64,000 nt of DNA, from assembly GCF_001722335.1 (NCBI RefSeq), contig NZ_MIHA01000008.1:124001-188000 (forward strand). Reading direction: 5' to 3'. The DNA comes from Mycolicibacterium flavescens. GTDB lineage: Bacteria > Actinomycetota > Actinomycetes > Mycobacteriales > Mycobacteriaceae. Below the pieces are notes generated by a model. It was not told the DNA's origin and made no database searches. It saw only the letters and a program-made list of their open reading frames with translations. Of this stretch, positions 1-7,570 are shown piece by piece. The position numbers and the translations under genes are program-made. The first letter of the stretch is position 1; the number at the start of each line of letters is the position of its first letter.

Positions 1-1104
1 CTCGCCCGCGACTTCGTCGAAAAGGAGGTCGTCCCGCACTATCCCGAATGGGAGAAGGGCGGGCGGATGCCGCGCGAGGTGTTCAAGCGGATGGGATCGC
101 TGGGCATGCTGGGCGTGGAAATCCCCGAGGAGTACGGCGGCGGCGGCACCCCGGACTACCGGTACAACGTCGTCCTGCAGGAGGAGGCGGCGCGCGCGCT
201 GGTGACGCTGTCGACGGTGCGCACCCAACTCGAGGTGATCCTGCCGTACTTCCTGCACTACGCCAGTGCCGAGCAGCGGCAGCGGTGGTTCCCCGGGCTG
301 GCTTCGGGCGAACTGCTGACCGCGATCGCGATGACCGAGCCCGGGACGGGGTCGGATCTGGCGGGCATGCGCACCACCGCGGTGCGGGATGGCGAGGACT
401 GGATCCTCAACGGCGCCAAGACATTCATCACCGGCGGCATGCAGGCTGACCTGGTAATCGTGGTCGCGCGCACCTCGACCGACCCGGAAAACCGGCGCAA
501 AGGCCTGACGCTGTTGGTCGTCGAGGACGGGATGGTCGGCTTCACCCGCGGCCGCGAGCTGGAGAAGATGGGCTGCAAGGTCCAAGACACTGCCGAGCTG
601 TCGTTCGTCGACGTGCGCGTGCCGGCGGCCAATGTGCTCGGCGAGGTCGACGAGGCGTTCGGCTATCTGGGCCACAACCTGGCCCAGGAGCGGCTCACCG
701 TCGCGGTCGGGTCGGTGGCCCAGGCGCGCTCGGCGATCGCGGCGACCATCGATTACACGAAGAGCCGCAAGGCTTTCGGCACCCCGGTGGCGTCGTTCCA
801 GAACACCAAGTTCGAGTTGGCGGCGTGTTCGACGGAGGTCGAGGCCGGCCAGGCCATGCTCGACCGGGCGGTCTCGCTGCACGTCGACGGCGAGTTGTCG
901 GGCGCTGACGCGGCCCGGACCAAGCTGTTCTGCACCGAGATGCAGCAGCGGGTGGTGGACCGGTGCCTGCAGTTGTTCGGCGGCTACGGCTACATGATGG
1001 AGTATCCGATCGCGCGGCTGTACACCGACGCGCGCGTCACCCGCATCTACGCAGGCACCAGCGAGGTCATGAAGGTCATGATCGCCAAGTCGCTCGGCCT
1101 GTGA
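1..1104 (+). CDS. acyl-CoA dehydrogenase (5' end outside window)
   Basis: FAD-dependent alpha,beta-desaturation of an acyl-CoA thioester. The frame is open from base 1, so the true start lies upstream; 367 codons are visible, close to a full ACAD of about 380. Visible are the FAD/substrate region (MTEPGTGSD, about residues 110-120 of the visible part), ING-type beta-barrel sequence, and the C-terminal FGGYGYMMEYP and YAGTSEVMK segments, where the Glu after GTS is the usual catalytic base. It converges on the LLM gene at 1121 with a short hairpin between them. Family assignment is secure; the substrate is unknown. Confidence 0.93.
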   Translation, partial: LARDFVEKEVVPHYPEWEKGGRMPREVFKRMGSLGMLGVEIPEEYGGGGTPDYRYNVVLQEEAARALVTLSTVRTQLEVILPYFLHYASAEQRQRWFPGLASGELLTAIAMTEPGTGSDLAGMRTTAVRDGEDWILNGAKTFITGGMQADLVIVVARTSTDPENRRKGLTLLVVEDGMVGFTRGRELEKMGCKVQDTAELSFVDVRVPAANVLGEVDEAFGYLGHNLAQERLTVAVGSVAQARSAIAATIDYTKSRKAFGTPVASFQNTKFELAACSTEVEAGQAMLDRAVSLHVDGELSGADAARTKLFCTEMQQRVVDRCLQLFGGYGYMMEYPIARLYTDARVTRIYAGTSEVMKVMIAKSLGL

Positions 1105-1124
1105 GTTTCGGCCACCGAAATCAC
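1101..1124. terminator. short hairpin between convergent genes
   Basis: Stem TTTCGG-cca-CCGAAA, extended by GTGA/TCAC with one bulged base, overlaps the stop codons of both converging genes. No T-tract follows, as is usual for mycobacterial terminators. The stem sequence resembles the ends of the 48-bp repeats at 2062 and 4223. Confidence 0.4.
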
Positions 1125-2044
1125 TGGGGTAATTGGGGTTTGATCTCCTCGATGACCCACTGCGCGTAGTCCAGATACTCGTCGACGCCGCTGACGGGCG
1201 GCAGGGGTACCGCGCTGACCGTCACGCCCTGTTGCGCGAGTCTGCTCAACCGGTCGACGATCTCGCCGGCACTCATGCCCGGAGTGGCGTCCGGCGCGTC
1301 CTGCACGGTGTGCCCTTCGCCAACCCGGTTGGTGCCCAGACCGTGCACCACGTCGAACGGCCGACCGTCGTATTCCGGCTGGGACCTGATGAAGTCGACG
1401 CGTTCGGCGATCTTTTCCGGCGGGGTGAGGAACGACCACCATCCGGAGGCGTACCTCGCCGCGCGGCGCAATGCGGCGTCGGCGTCGCCGCCGATCCAGA
1501 TCGGCAGGTGCGGCTTCTGAAGCGGTTTGGGCTCGAATGCGACATCCTCGAACGAGACGTACCGGCCGTGGAAGCGCGGTGATTCGCTGGTCCACAGTTC
1601 GACGATCGCCGCGAGGTACTCGTCGGCGATGCGACCGCGTTCGCGGAACGGCACGCCGAGCAATTCGAATTCCCGCTCCAGCCAACCCACCCCGAACGTG
1701 ACCATCATCCGGCCGCTGCTCATCCAGTCGGCAGTGGCCAGCGCCTTGGCCAACACGATCGGGTGCTGCAGCGGCAACACCGTGATGCACGAGTTGAGCA
1801 TGATCCGCTCCGTCGCGCCGGCCAGGTACGCCTGGGCGACCGTCGACTGCAGGTAGTGCGGCCCGGAGAGCTCCACATGATCGTTGGGAATGATGAAATG
1901 CTCTGGCACGGCGATCATGTCGTAACCCCACCGATCGGCGCACTTGGCCATCCGGGTCTGGTCGGCGCCCGTCACGGCCGCTTCCCACGGCTGCATCATC
2001 GCTTTGAGCCGCAGCATGTGCGGCAGGTTGAAGACCAGTTTCAC
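1121..2044 (-). CDS. LLM class F420-dependent oxidoreductase
   Basis: A 307-residue luciferase-like monooxygenase fold protein, in mycobacteria usually an F420-dependent oxidoreductase. It begins MKLVFNLPHM and has the family signatures ADRWGYDMIAVPEHF near the N-terminus, RIMLNSCITVLPLQHP around residue 85 and the substrate-loop segment FGVGWLEREFELLGVPF. The start at 2044 fits the family N-terminus. A 17-bp near-palindrome at 2148-2164, identical to one in front of the P450 at 2932, lies about 105 bp upstream, so the TetR at 2206 probably controls this gene too. The substrate cannot be read from the sequence. Confidence 0.88.
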   Translation of the reverse strand: MKLVFNLPHMLRLKAMMQPWEAAVTGADQTRMAKCADRWGYDMIAVPEHFIIPNDHVELSGPHYLQSTVAQAYLAGATERIMLNSCITVLPLQHPIVLAKALATADWMSSGRMMVTFGVGWLEREFELLGVPFRERGRIADEYLAAIVELWTSESPRFHGRYVSFEDVAFEPKPLQKPHLPIWIGGDADAALRRAARYASGWWSFLTPPEKIAERVDFIRSQPEYDGRPFDVVHGLGTNRVGEGHTVQDAPDATPGMSAGEIVDRLSRLAQQGVTVSAVPLPPVSGVDEYLDYAQWVIEEIKPQLPQ

Positions 2045-2061
2045 GTCGGACTCCTGTCACG

Positions 2062-2111
2062 TGGTTTCGGTGTCGGCAGTGGCGCTGACCGCACCCAACT
2101 ACGCCGAAATC
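2062..2111 (-). repeat. 48-bp hairpin repeat, copy A
   Basis: The run from TTTCGGTGTCG to CCGAAATCG matches the reverse complement of 4223-4272 at 39 of 48 positions by direct alignment. The ends of each copy are themselves inverted repeats (TTTCGG/CCGAAA). It lies in the upstream region of the LLM gene. Confidence 0.7.
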
Positions 2112-2147
2112 GTCCCACTCACGTGCATACCTCCGCAGCTAGTGTGA

Positions 2148-2164
2148 TTTGGTCGATCGATCAG
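2148..2164. promoter_or_regulatory. TetR operator candidate (LLM promoter)
   Basis: TTTGGTCGATCGATCAG contains the near-palindrome TGGTCGATCGATCA (one mismatched pair). The same 17 bases occur at 2877-2893 between the TetR and the P450. The two copies bracket the regulator gene, which fits one regulator acting on the LLM gene, itself and the P450. Confidence 0.65.
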
Positions 2165-2205
2165 GAGCGTGGCACCAATCGGTCCGGCTGTCAACCGAAC
2201 GTCGC

Positions 2206-2808
2206 TCAGCGCTGCGGGCGGTCCCCGCCCTGTCCACCCCAGAGGTCGAGAAGCCGCTCCATGAACGTGCGCATCTCGTCGTGGCCGAGCGTGACGCCGA
2301 CCGCGTTCTCGTTGCACAGGCTGCGGGCGATCTGCACGATGAGCATCGACACGGCGACCGGCGGATAGTCCTCGAGATCGATGCCCTTGGCGCGCAGGGC
2401 GACGGTGACGGCGGCGGTCTCGATGTCGCGCACCCGCTCGGCGTACGCCTTGAGCTCGGCGCGGATCGCCTTGCGATGGTTCGCCAGGGCCATGAACTCG
2501 GTGTTCAGGGCGGTTCGTCGCAGGTCGGTGTTGATCTGCCACAGGGTGGTCAACGGGTCGTCGTCGGTGAGCGCCGCGCGCATGTTCTGCAGCGACGCCT
2601 CGGCCCCGGCGCGCAGCACCTCGACGAACAGGTCGTCCATCGTGGGGAAGTAGTAGTAGACCAGCGCCTGTTTGACGCCCGCTTCGGCGGCTACGCGCCG
2701 TGAGGTCGCCGCGGCGTAACCCTCGTCGCGCATGACCTTGGCGGTGGCCTCGATCAGCCGTTGGCGCGCGCCCGCTTCAGCGGGTTTGGTCTTCTCCGCG
2801 CGCGGCAT
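2206..2808 (-). CDS. TetR family transcriptional regulator
   Basis: About 200 residues. The N-terminal helix-turn-helix spans RQRLIEATAKVMRDEGY to KQALVYYYFPTMDDLFVEVL, typical of TetR; the C-terminal ligand domain is not informative. I chose the ATG at 2808, which leaves the usual short tail before the HTH; an ATG at 2868 in the same frame would add 20 residues rich in Pro and Arg. It is divergent from the P450 at 2932, with the operator candidate at 2877-2893 between them and an identical copy beyond its 3' end before the LLM gene. Probable local repressor of both. Confidence 0.88.
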   Translation of the reverse strand: MPRAEKTKPAEAGARQRLIEATAKVMRDEGYAAATSRRVAAEAGVKQALVYYYFPTMDDLFVEVLRAGAEASLQNMRAALTDDDPLTTLWQINTDLRRTALNTEFMALANHRKAIRAELKAYAERVRDIETAAVTVALRAKGIDLEDYPPVAVSMLIVQIARSLCNENAVGVTLGHDEMRTFMERLLDLWGGQGGDRPQR

Positions 2809-2876
2809 CAGCGGCCCGGCGCGTGGTCGCTTGACCGGTTGTTCTGGCCCGTGGTAGGCATGGCGCATCCTAACAG

Positions 2877-2893
2877 TTTGGTCGATCGATCAG
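2877..2893. promoter_or_regulatory. TetR operator candidate (TetR/P450 promoter)
   Basis: A second exact copy of TTTGGTCGATCGATCAG, placed 38 bp before the P450 start and upstream of the divergent TetR start. See the copy at 2148. Confidence 0.65.
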
Positions 2894-2931
2894 CTCTAGG
2901 TGTGGATGCCAGGACCGAAAGGACGACCGTC

Positions 2932-4212
2932 GTGACCGATCTCGCCTCGGTGGACTACTTCTCCGACCATGCGATCAGCCAGGACCCCTACGCCTACTGG
3001 GATCACCTGCGTGAGCAGGGGCCGGTGTTCCAGGAGCCGAACCACGGCGTCTACGCGGTCACCGGATACGCGGAAGTGGTGGCGGCGTTCAAGGATCACG
3101 ACTCGTTCAGCGCGGTGAACGCGATCGGCGGGCCGTTCCCGCCGCTGCCGTTCGAGCCCGACGGTGACGACATCACCGAACAGATCGAGGCGCATCGGCA
3201 CCTGTTCCCGATCCACGAGCACATGGTCGTGATGGACCCCCCGGCCCACGAACGGGCCCGATCGCTGCTGACCAAGCTGCTGACCCCTCGTCGCCTCAAG
3301 GAGAACGAGGACTACATGTGGCAAATGGTCGACCGCCAGATCGACCAGTTCATCGACAACGGCCGCTGTGAGTTTCTGTCCGAGTACGCCAAACCCTTTG
3401 CCACGTCGGCGATCATCGACCTGCTCGGGGTGCCGGAACAGGACCGCCCGGAGTTCCTGGCCGCGCTCGGTGTCGAGGAGCGCCACGGCAGCCGCGTAGG
3501 CGCGCTCGACGGCGCCCCGGTGGGTAGGGACCCCCTGCAGTACCTCGACGACAAGTTCGCGGGCTACCTCGCCGAGCGGCGCCGCGAGCCGCGCGAGGAC
3601 GTGCTGTCGGGAATGGCGACCGCCCGCTACCCCGACGGCTCGACCCCGGAACTCATCGAGGTGGTCAAGCCCGCGACCTTCCTGTTCGCCGCCGGCCAGG
3701 AGACCGTCACCAAACTGCTCAGTGCCGCGGTGCAGACCCTCGGCGAGCGCCCGGAGTATCAGCAGCTGTTGCGCGAGCATCTCGAACGGATCCCCGCGTT
3801 CATCGAGGAGTCGCTGCGTACCCAGTCGCCGACGAAGGTCGACTTCCGGCTGGTCCGCAAGAGCACCACGCTCGGCGGTGTACCGCTGAAGGCCGGCGCC
3901 GTCGTGATGCTGTGCCTGGGCGCGGCCAACCGCGACCCGAGCAAGTTCGAGGACCCGCACGCGTTCCGGCCCGACCGCAAGAATGTGCGCGAGCACATCG
4001 CTTTCGGCCGCGGAATCCACTCCTGCGCCGGGGCCCCGCTGGCCCGGGTGGAGGGGCAGATCACGGTCCGACGGTTGCTCGACCGCCTGAGCGACCTGCG
4101 GATCAGCGAGTCGGTCCACGGTCCGGCGGGGCAGCGCAGCTACGCGTACGACCCCACATTTCTGCTCCGTGGCCTGACGGAACTGCACATCGAGTTCAGC
4201 CCGGCGACCTAG
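2932..4212 (+). CDS. cytochrome P450
   Basis: A heme-thiolate monooxygenase of 426 residues. The I-helix AAGQET, the K-helix ESLR and the heme-binding segment FGRGIHSCAGAPLAR with its Cys ligand are all present, so it looks functional. The frame is open further upstream, but the GTG at 2932 has a GAAAGGA ribosome-binding site 8 nt away and gives the expected N-terminus; GTG 2902 is the alternative. It is related to the P450 at 28032 (shared TPKRLKENED-type segment and GPFP loop). No ferredoxin is adjacent, so redox partners must come from elsewhere. Expression is probably controlled by the divergent TetR. Confidence 0.93.
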   Translation: MTDLASVDYFSDHAISQDPYAYWDHLREQGPVFQEPNHGVYAVTGYAEVVAAFKDHDSFSAVNAIGGPFPPLPFEPDGDDITEQIEAHRHLFPIHEHMVVMDPPAHERARSLLTKLLTPRRLKENEDYMWQMVDRQIDQFIDNGRCEFLSEYAKPFATSAIIDLLGVPEQDRPEFLAALGVEERHGSRVGALDGAPVGRDPLQYLDDKFAGYLAERRREPREDVLSGMATARYPDGSTPELIEVVKPATFLFAAGQETVTKLLSAAVQTLGERPEYQQLLREHLERIPAFIEESLRTQSPTKVDFRLVRKSTTLGGVPLKAGAVVMLCLGAANRDPSKFEDPHAFRPDRKNVREHIAFGRGIHSCAGAPLARVEGQITVRRLLDRLSDLRISESVHGPAGQRSYAYDPTFLLRGLTELHIEFSPAT

Positions 4213-4222
4213 CGGTGGTTGC

Positions 4223-4272
4223 GACTTCGGTGCAGTTGGGTGCGCTGGGCGCCGCTTGCGACACCGAAATCG
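4223..4272 (+). repeat. 48-bp hairpin repeat, copy B
   Basis: Inverted relative to copy A at 2062-2111 (39/48 identical when reverse-complemented). It sits just after the P450 stop and could also act as a terminator because its ends can pair. Together the two copies flank the TetR-P450 block. Confidence 0.7.
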
Positions 4273-4338
4273 CCGCTGACCTGCGGCTGTGATGGCCGTC
4301 TAAACCCGATTCTGCTGAGACGCTTGTCACAGCGCCGA

Positions 4339-4370
4339 AACCTACCTACTGTGTGTTCACTAGGTTGGTT
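4339..4370. promoter_or_regulatory. inverted repeat before TetR (operator candidate)
   Basis: AACCTACCTA and TAGGTTGGTT form a 10-bp inverted repeat with one mismatch and a 12-nt spacer. It ends just before the ribosome-binding site of the TetR at 4384, a position suited to autoregulation. Confidence 0.5.
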
Positions 4371-4383
4371 CGAAGGGAGTCCG

Positions 4384-5001
4384 GTGTCCGGCACTGAAGC
4401 CGCGCGACCGTATGCCACGCTCCTCGCCAAAGGTGAGGACCGTAGGCAGCGCATCCTCTCGGTGGCCGAGCGGCTGCTGGCCCGCAACGGCTGGCGCAGC
4501 ACCTCGCTGGCGCTGATCGCCAAGGAGGCCGGGGTGACCCCGGCGGGTCTGCTGCACCACTTCGAGTCCAAAGAGCAGCTGCTCAACGCCGTGCTCGACG
4601 CGCGTGACGCGGACGACGCGATTCACGCCGACTACCGTTCCGGCGACCTCGTCACCGAGCTCGCGCGGGTCCCCGAACGCTTCGACCGCGCACCTGAGCT
4701 CGTCGGCACCTTCACCGTGCTGCTGGTGGAGAACATCGCCCCCGACGCCCCGCTGCACGACCGGCTCGTCAAGCGCTACCGCGATGCGGTGGACATCATC
4801 ACCGCGATCATCGAGCGCGGACAGGAAAGCGGAAAGTACCGCTCAGACGTCGACGCGGCCGGCAAGGCCGTCGAGATTCTCGCCTTCACCTATGGAATGG
4901 AGACGCTATGGCTGCTCGACCCATCAATCCAGTTGGCCGGGGTGTTCAAGGAGTACGCCGAGTCGCTGGGACGCGAACTGGCGCCGCGGAGCTCGACATG
5001 A
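4384..5001 (+). CDS. TetR family transcriptional regulator
   Basis: 205 residues with an N-terminal HTH (RRQRILSVAERLLARNG ... GLLHHFESKEQLLNAVL). The GTG at 4384 is chosen because GAAGGGAG precedes it at good spacing; in-frame codons further upstream run through the inverted repeat and 48-bp repeat and look non-coding. It overlaps the next gene by 4 nt (ATGA), so the two are co-translated. The inverted repeat at 4339-4370 is a likely self-operator. The target is unknown beyond its own operon. Confidence 0.88.
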   Translation: MSGTEAARPYATLLAKGEDRRQRILSVAERLLARNGWRSTSLALIAKEAGVTPAGLLHHFESKEQLLNAVLDARDADDAIHADYRSGDLVTELARVPERFDRAPELVGTFTVLLVENIAPDAPLHDRLVKRYRDAVDIITAIIERGQESGKYRSDVDAAGKAVEILAFTYGMETLWLLDPSIQLAGVFKEYAESLGRELAPRSST

Positions 5002-5501
5002 GGTACCGGCTCGACGTCGTGGCGCCGACGGTCGTCGACGCGGTGACCTACGCGGGCGGCTGGATCTACGACCGCGTGATGGCCGGCTGGGACGTCACGG
5101 TGCTCGTCGGTGGTGACGAGGATGTCCGGCCGCTGACGATCCTCGGCGCCGATACCCTGGAGCTGCAGAGCGTTCTGGCGGACTGGGAGGGACGGCCGCA
5201 CCCGCAGACCGTCGCGGTGGCCGCGAACTTGATCGACCGTGACCCGCGGGTGCTCCAGCATGTGCGCAACGCGCTCGAGCACGGCGGCACCGAGGTGACG
5301 CTTTGGGGCGAGCGGGTGCCCGCCGACCTCGACAGCAGCGTGGACTCCGTCGAACATCACCTCAGCGCAGCGGCGCGCGCGTTCAAGACGAAAGCCCTTG
5401 CCGCCGCAGGGGAGTCGAGTGCCGTCGAGGTCAGCGCGTGTGAGACGTTCCGCTGCGGGATGATGGCCTCGGTAGCCGCCGACCTGGTCCCGGCGAGCTG
5501 A
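4998..5501 (+). CDS. conserved hypothetical protein
   Basis: 167 residues, starting MRYRLDVVAP at the ATG that overlaps the TetR stop. The N-terminal half (VVDAVTYAGGWIYDRVMAGWDVTVLV) looks like a small alpha/beta domain. There is no signal peptide or membrane segment, and two cysteines lie near ACETFRC. I do not recognise the family. Tight coupling to the TetR suggests a partner or target of that regulator. It ends at a 60-bp hairpin repeat facing the convergent quinone oxidoreductase gene. Confidence 0.7.
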   Translation: MRYRLDVVAPTVVDAVTYAGGWIYDRVMAGWDVTVLVGGDEDVRPLTILGADTLELQSVLADWEGRPHPQTVAVAANLIDRDPRVLQHVRNALEHGGTEVTLWGERVPADLDSSVDSVEHHLSAAARAFKTKALAAAGESSAVEVSACETFRCGMMASVAADLVPAS

Positions 5502-5510
5502 CTTTTTGAT

Positions 5511-5572
5511 CGCGAGCAGACGCGAAATGTCCCTTTTCGCGGCACTTTCAGGGCAATTTGCGTCTGCTCGCG
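5511..5572. repeat. 60-bp hairpin repeat, copy 1 (bidirectional terminator?)
   Basis: Left arm CGCGAGCAGACGCGAAATG and right arm CAATTTGCGTCTGCTCGCG pair over about 20 bp around a loop containing TTCGCGG and CAGGG. It fills the gap between the convergent genes ending at 5501 and 5574. Three more copies lie at 12850, 17301 and 29846, each in a convergent junction. Confidence 0.8.
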
Positions 5573-5573
5573 C

Positions 5574-6542
5574 CTATGAGGTGAGGTCGATGAGCACCTT
5601 GCCGACCGCCCGGCCGTCCGCGACATGGCGCAGGGCGCGCGCGGTCTCGGCGAACGGGTAGACCGCGCCGATGTGCGGGCCGACCCGCCCGTCGACCAGG
5701 TGACCGCGTAACTCCGACTCATTGCGGGCGAACTCGTCCGGGGGCACATCCTGAAAGTGGAAGCCCAACACGTGGACACCCTTGACGAGGACGAGGTTCA
5801 GCGGGATACGCGGGATCGTGCCCGACGCGAAACCGACGGTGACAAACCGCCCGCCGCGGCGCAGCGACCGCAGCGCAGGTTCGGACAGCTCACCGCCGAC
5901 CGGGTCGACGACGGCGTGCGCACCGTCGGGGACCGCGGCCCGCAGCGCATCGCGCAGCGCAACCTCGCGGTGATTGATCATCCGGCTGGCACCGTAACTT
6001 TCTGCAGCGGAGAGCTTTTCGTGCGACGACGCCACCGCGGTCACCCTGGCGCCGAGAACGACGCCGAGCTGGACCGCGGCCAGCCCCACACCGCCGCCGG
6101 CACCCAACACCACGAGCTCGTCACCGCCGCGGATCCGCGCCATCGACCGCAGCGTGTGATACGCGGTGCGGTACGCGACGCCGAACACCGCGGCGCTCCG
6201 GTCGTCGACACCCTCGGGGATGCGGGCGAGGGTGTCGCCCGGGACGACGACCTGCTCGGCGAACGCGCCGCACAGCCCCGCACCGGTGACCCGGTCGCCG
6301 ACCGCGACTCCCTCACATCCGTCGCCGAGTTCCACGACCTCGCCGGCGAACTCGCTGCCCGGCACGAACGGCGGCGGCACACTGATCTGGTACGCATCGG
6401 CCATCAGCAGGACATCGGGGAAGTTGACTGCCGCGGCGGCCACCCGCACCCGCACCTGCCCGGGTCCGACGGACGGCGTCGGCCGGTCCTCGATGCGGAT
6501 CACCTCCGGCGGCCCGTAGGCCGGGCAGACGGCCGCGCGCAT
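5574..6542 (-). CDS. zinc-free MDR family quinone oxidoreductase
   Basis: 322 residues of the medium-chain dehydrogenase/reductase superfamily, NADPH:quinone reductase (QOR) type. The N-terminal GroES-like domain has PPFVPGSEFAGEVVELG near residues 55-70, followed by a Rossmann motif VLGAGGGVGLAAVQLG around residue 145. The catalytic-zinc Cys/His pattern of alcohol dehydrogenases is missing, consistent with the QOR subfamily. Its start overlaps the stop of the upstream phosphotransferase gene by 1 nt, so it is the third gene of a reverse operon beginning at 8868. It likely reduces an enone or quinone, or an enoyl-thioester intermediate. Confidence 0.88.
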   Translation of the reverse strand: MRAAVCPAYGPPEVIRIEDRPTPSVGPGQVRVRVAAAAVNFPDVLLMADAYQISVPPPFVPGSEFAGEVVELGDGCEGVAVGDRVTGAGLCGAFAEQVVVPGDTLARIPEGVDDRSAAVFGVAYRTAYHTLRSMARIRGGDELVVLGAGGGVGLAAVQLGVVLGARVTAVASSHEKLSAAESYGASRMINHREVALRDALRAAVPDGAHAVVDPVGGELSEPALRSLRRGGRFVTVGFASGTIPRIPLNLVLVKGVHVLGFHFQDVPPDEFARNESELRGHLVDGRVGPHIGAVYPFAETARALRHVADGRAVGKVLIDLTS

Positions 6543-7570
6543 CAGCGGTAGTCGCTGGATTCGGCGAGGTCGGCGGCCGAGCGCATCAGTTCGACGATGA
6601 TCGGCCCGTAGGCCAGCAGCTTCTCGTCGTCACCGGCGCGCTGGTATCCCTGTTCGAGCACGATGGCCAGCTTCCACTTGGCCAGCACCAGGTAGTAGTC
6701 CAGGTCGTCGACCTGACGTCCCGACACCGCCGCGTAGTGCGCGACCACCTCGTCGCGCGACGGCATCCCGCGCATGTCCACGTAGCTCATCTCCGATTCG
6801 CTTGGCGCATCGGTGTTCTCCGGCCAGCTCTGCACCATCCAGCCCAGGTCGAGCTTCGGGTCGCCGACAGTGCCCATCTCCCAGTCGACGATCGCCGCCA
6901 ACTGGGCCGGCGCACCGTGCCGGTACATCACATTCGCGAACTGGTAGTCACCGTGCATCAGGCCGGGGATGAAATCCAGCGGCCGCCGCGCCCGCAGCCA
7001 CTCGGTCGCGGTGTCCAGGCCGTCGATCTCGCGGCCCTTGATGCGTTCGAAGAACGCGGTCCAACGGTCGACCTGGCGTTCGTGGAAGCCGTCGGGACGG
7101 CCGAGGTCGTGCAGCCCCTTGGCCTTCCAATCCACCTGCGACAGCAGCGCGATGCCCTCGGCCAGCTGGTAGGACAGCCCGCCGCGGGCCGCGGGATCGG
7201 AACCGAACGGTTCGGGCCACTTCCGGTCGGTCAGCTCCATCGGCGACCATCCGTCGACGAAACCCATCAGGTAGAACGGCCGCCCGAGTACCGATGCGTC
7301 CGCGCACACGGCGACAGCTTCGGTATGCGGGACGTCGGTACCGTCGAGCGCCTCGATGATGCGCCACTCGCGCAGGATGCCCTTGTCCCGGTCGGCGGGC
7401 GCGCCGGGCGGGGGCATGCGCAATACGCAGCGGTGCTCACCGCGGCGCAGTTCGTAGATCACGTTCTGGGTTCCGCCAGAGAGGAACCGGGTGTGCAGCG
7501 GCTCGCCCCGGCCGGGCAGCGACGCCGCATCCATCCAGTCCGTCAGGCGCGCGGTATCGAGTGCGGTCAC
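6542..7570 (-). CDS. aminoglycoside phosphotransferase-like kinase family protein
   Basis: 342 residues with the APH/choline-kinase fold: the catalytic-loop motif HGDYQFANVMY near residue 215 and the metal-binding DWEMGTVGDP about 20 residues later. Mycobacteria commonly pair such proteins with ACADs in lipid gene clusters; they are unlikely to be antibiotic kinases. The GTG start at 7570 overlaps the ACAD stop by 4 nt (GTGA), indicating translational coupling. The phospho-acceptor is unknown; a CoA- or hydroxyacyl-linked kinase role, as in ACAD10/11-type fusions, is only an analogy. Confidence 0.87.
   Translation of the reverse strand: MTALDTARLTDWMDAASLPGRGEPLHTRFLSGGTQNVIYELRRGEHRCVLRMPPPGAPADRDKGILREWRIIEALDGTDVPHTEAVAVCADASVLGRPFYLMGFVDGWSPMELTDRKWPEPFGSDPAARGGLSYQLAEGIALLSQVDWKAKGLHDLGRPDGFHERQVDRWTAFFERIKGREIDGLDTATEWLRARRPLDFIPGLMHGDYQFANVMYRHGAPAQLAAIVDWEMGTVGDPKLDLGWMVQSWPENTDAPSESEMSYVDMRGMPSRDEVVAHYAAVSGRQVDDLDYYLVLAKWKLAIVLEQGYQRAGDDEKLLAYGPIIVELMRSAADLAESSDYR

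Noticed and set aside
6542..7570. Antibiotic resistance aminoglycoside kinase
   Set aside because: Operon context with ACAD and quinone oxidoreductase, and commonness of such paralogues in mycobacteria, argue against resistance.
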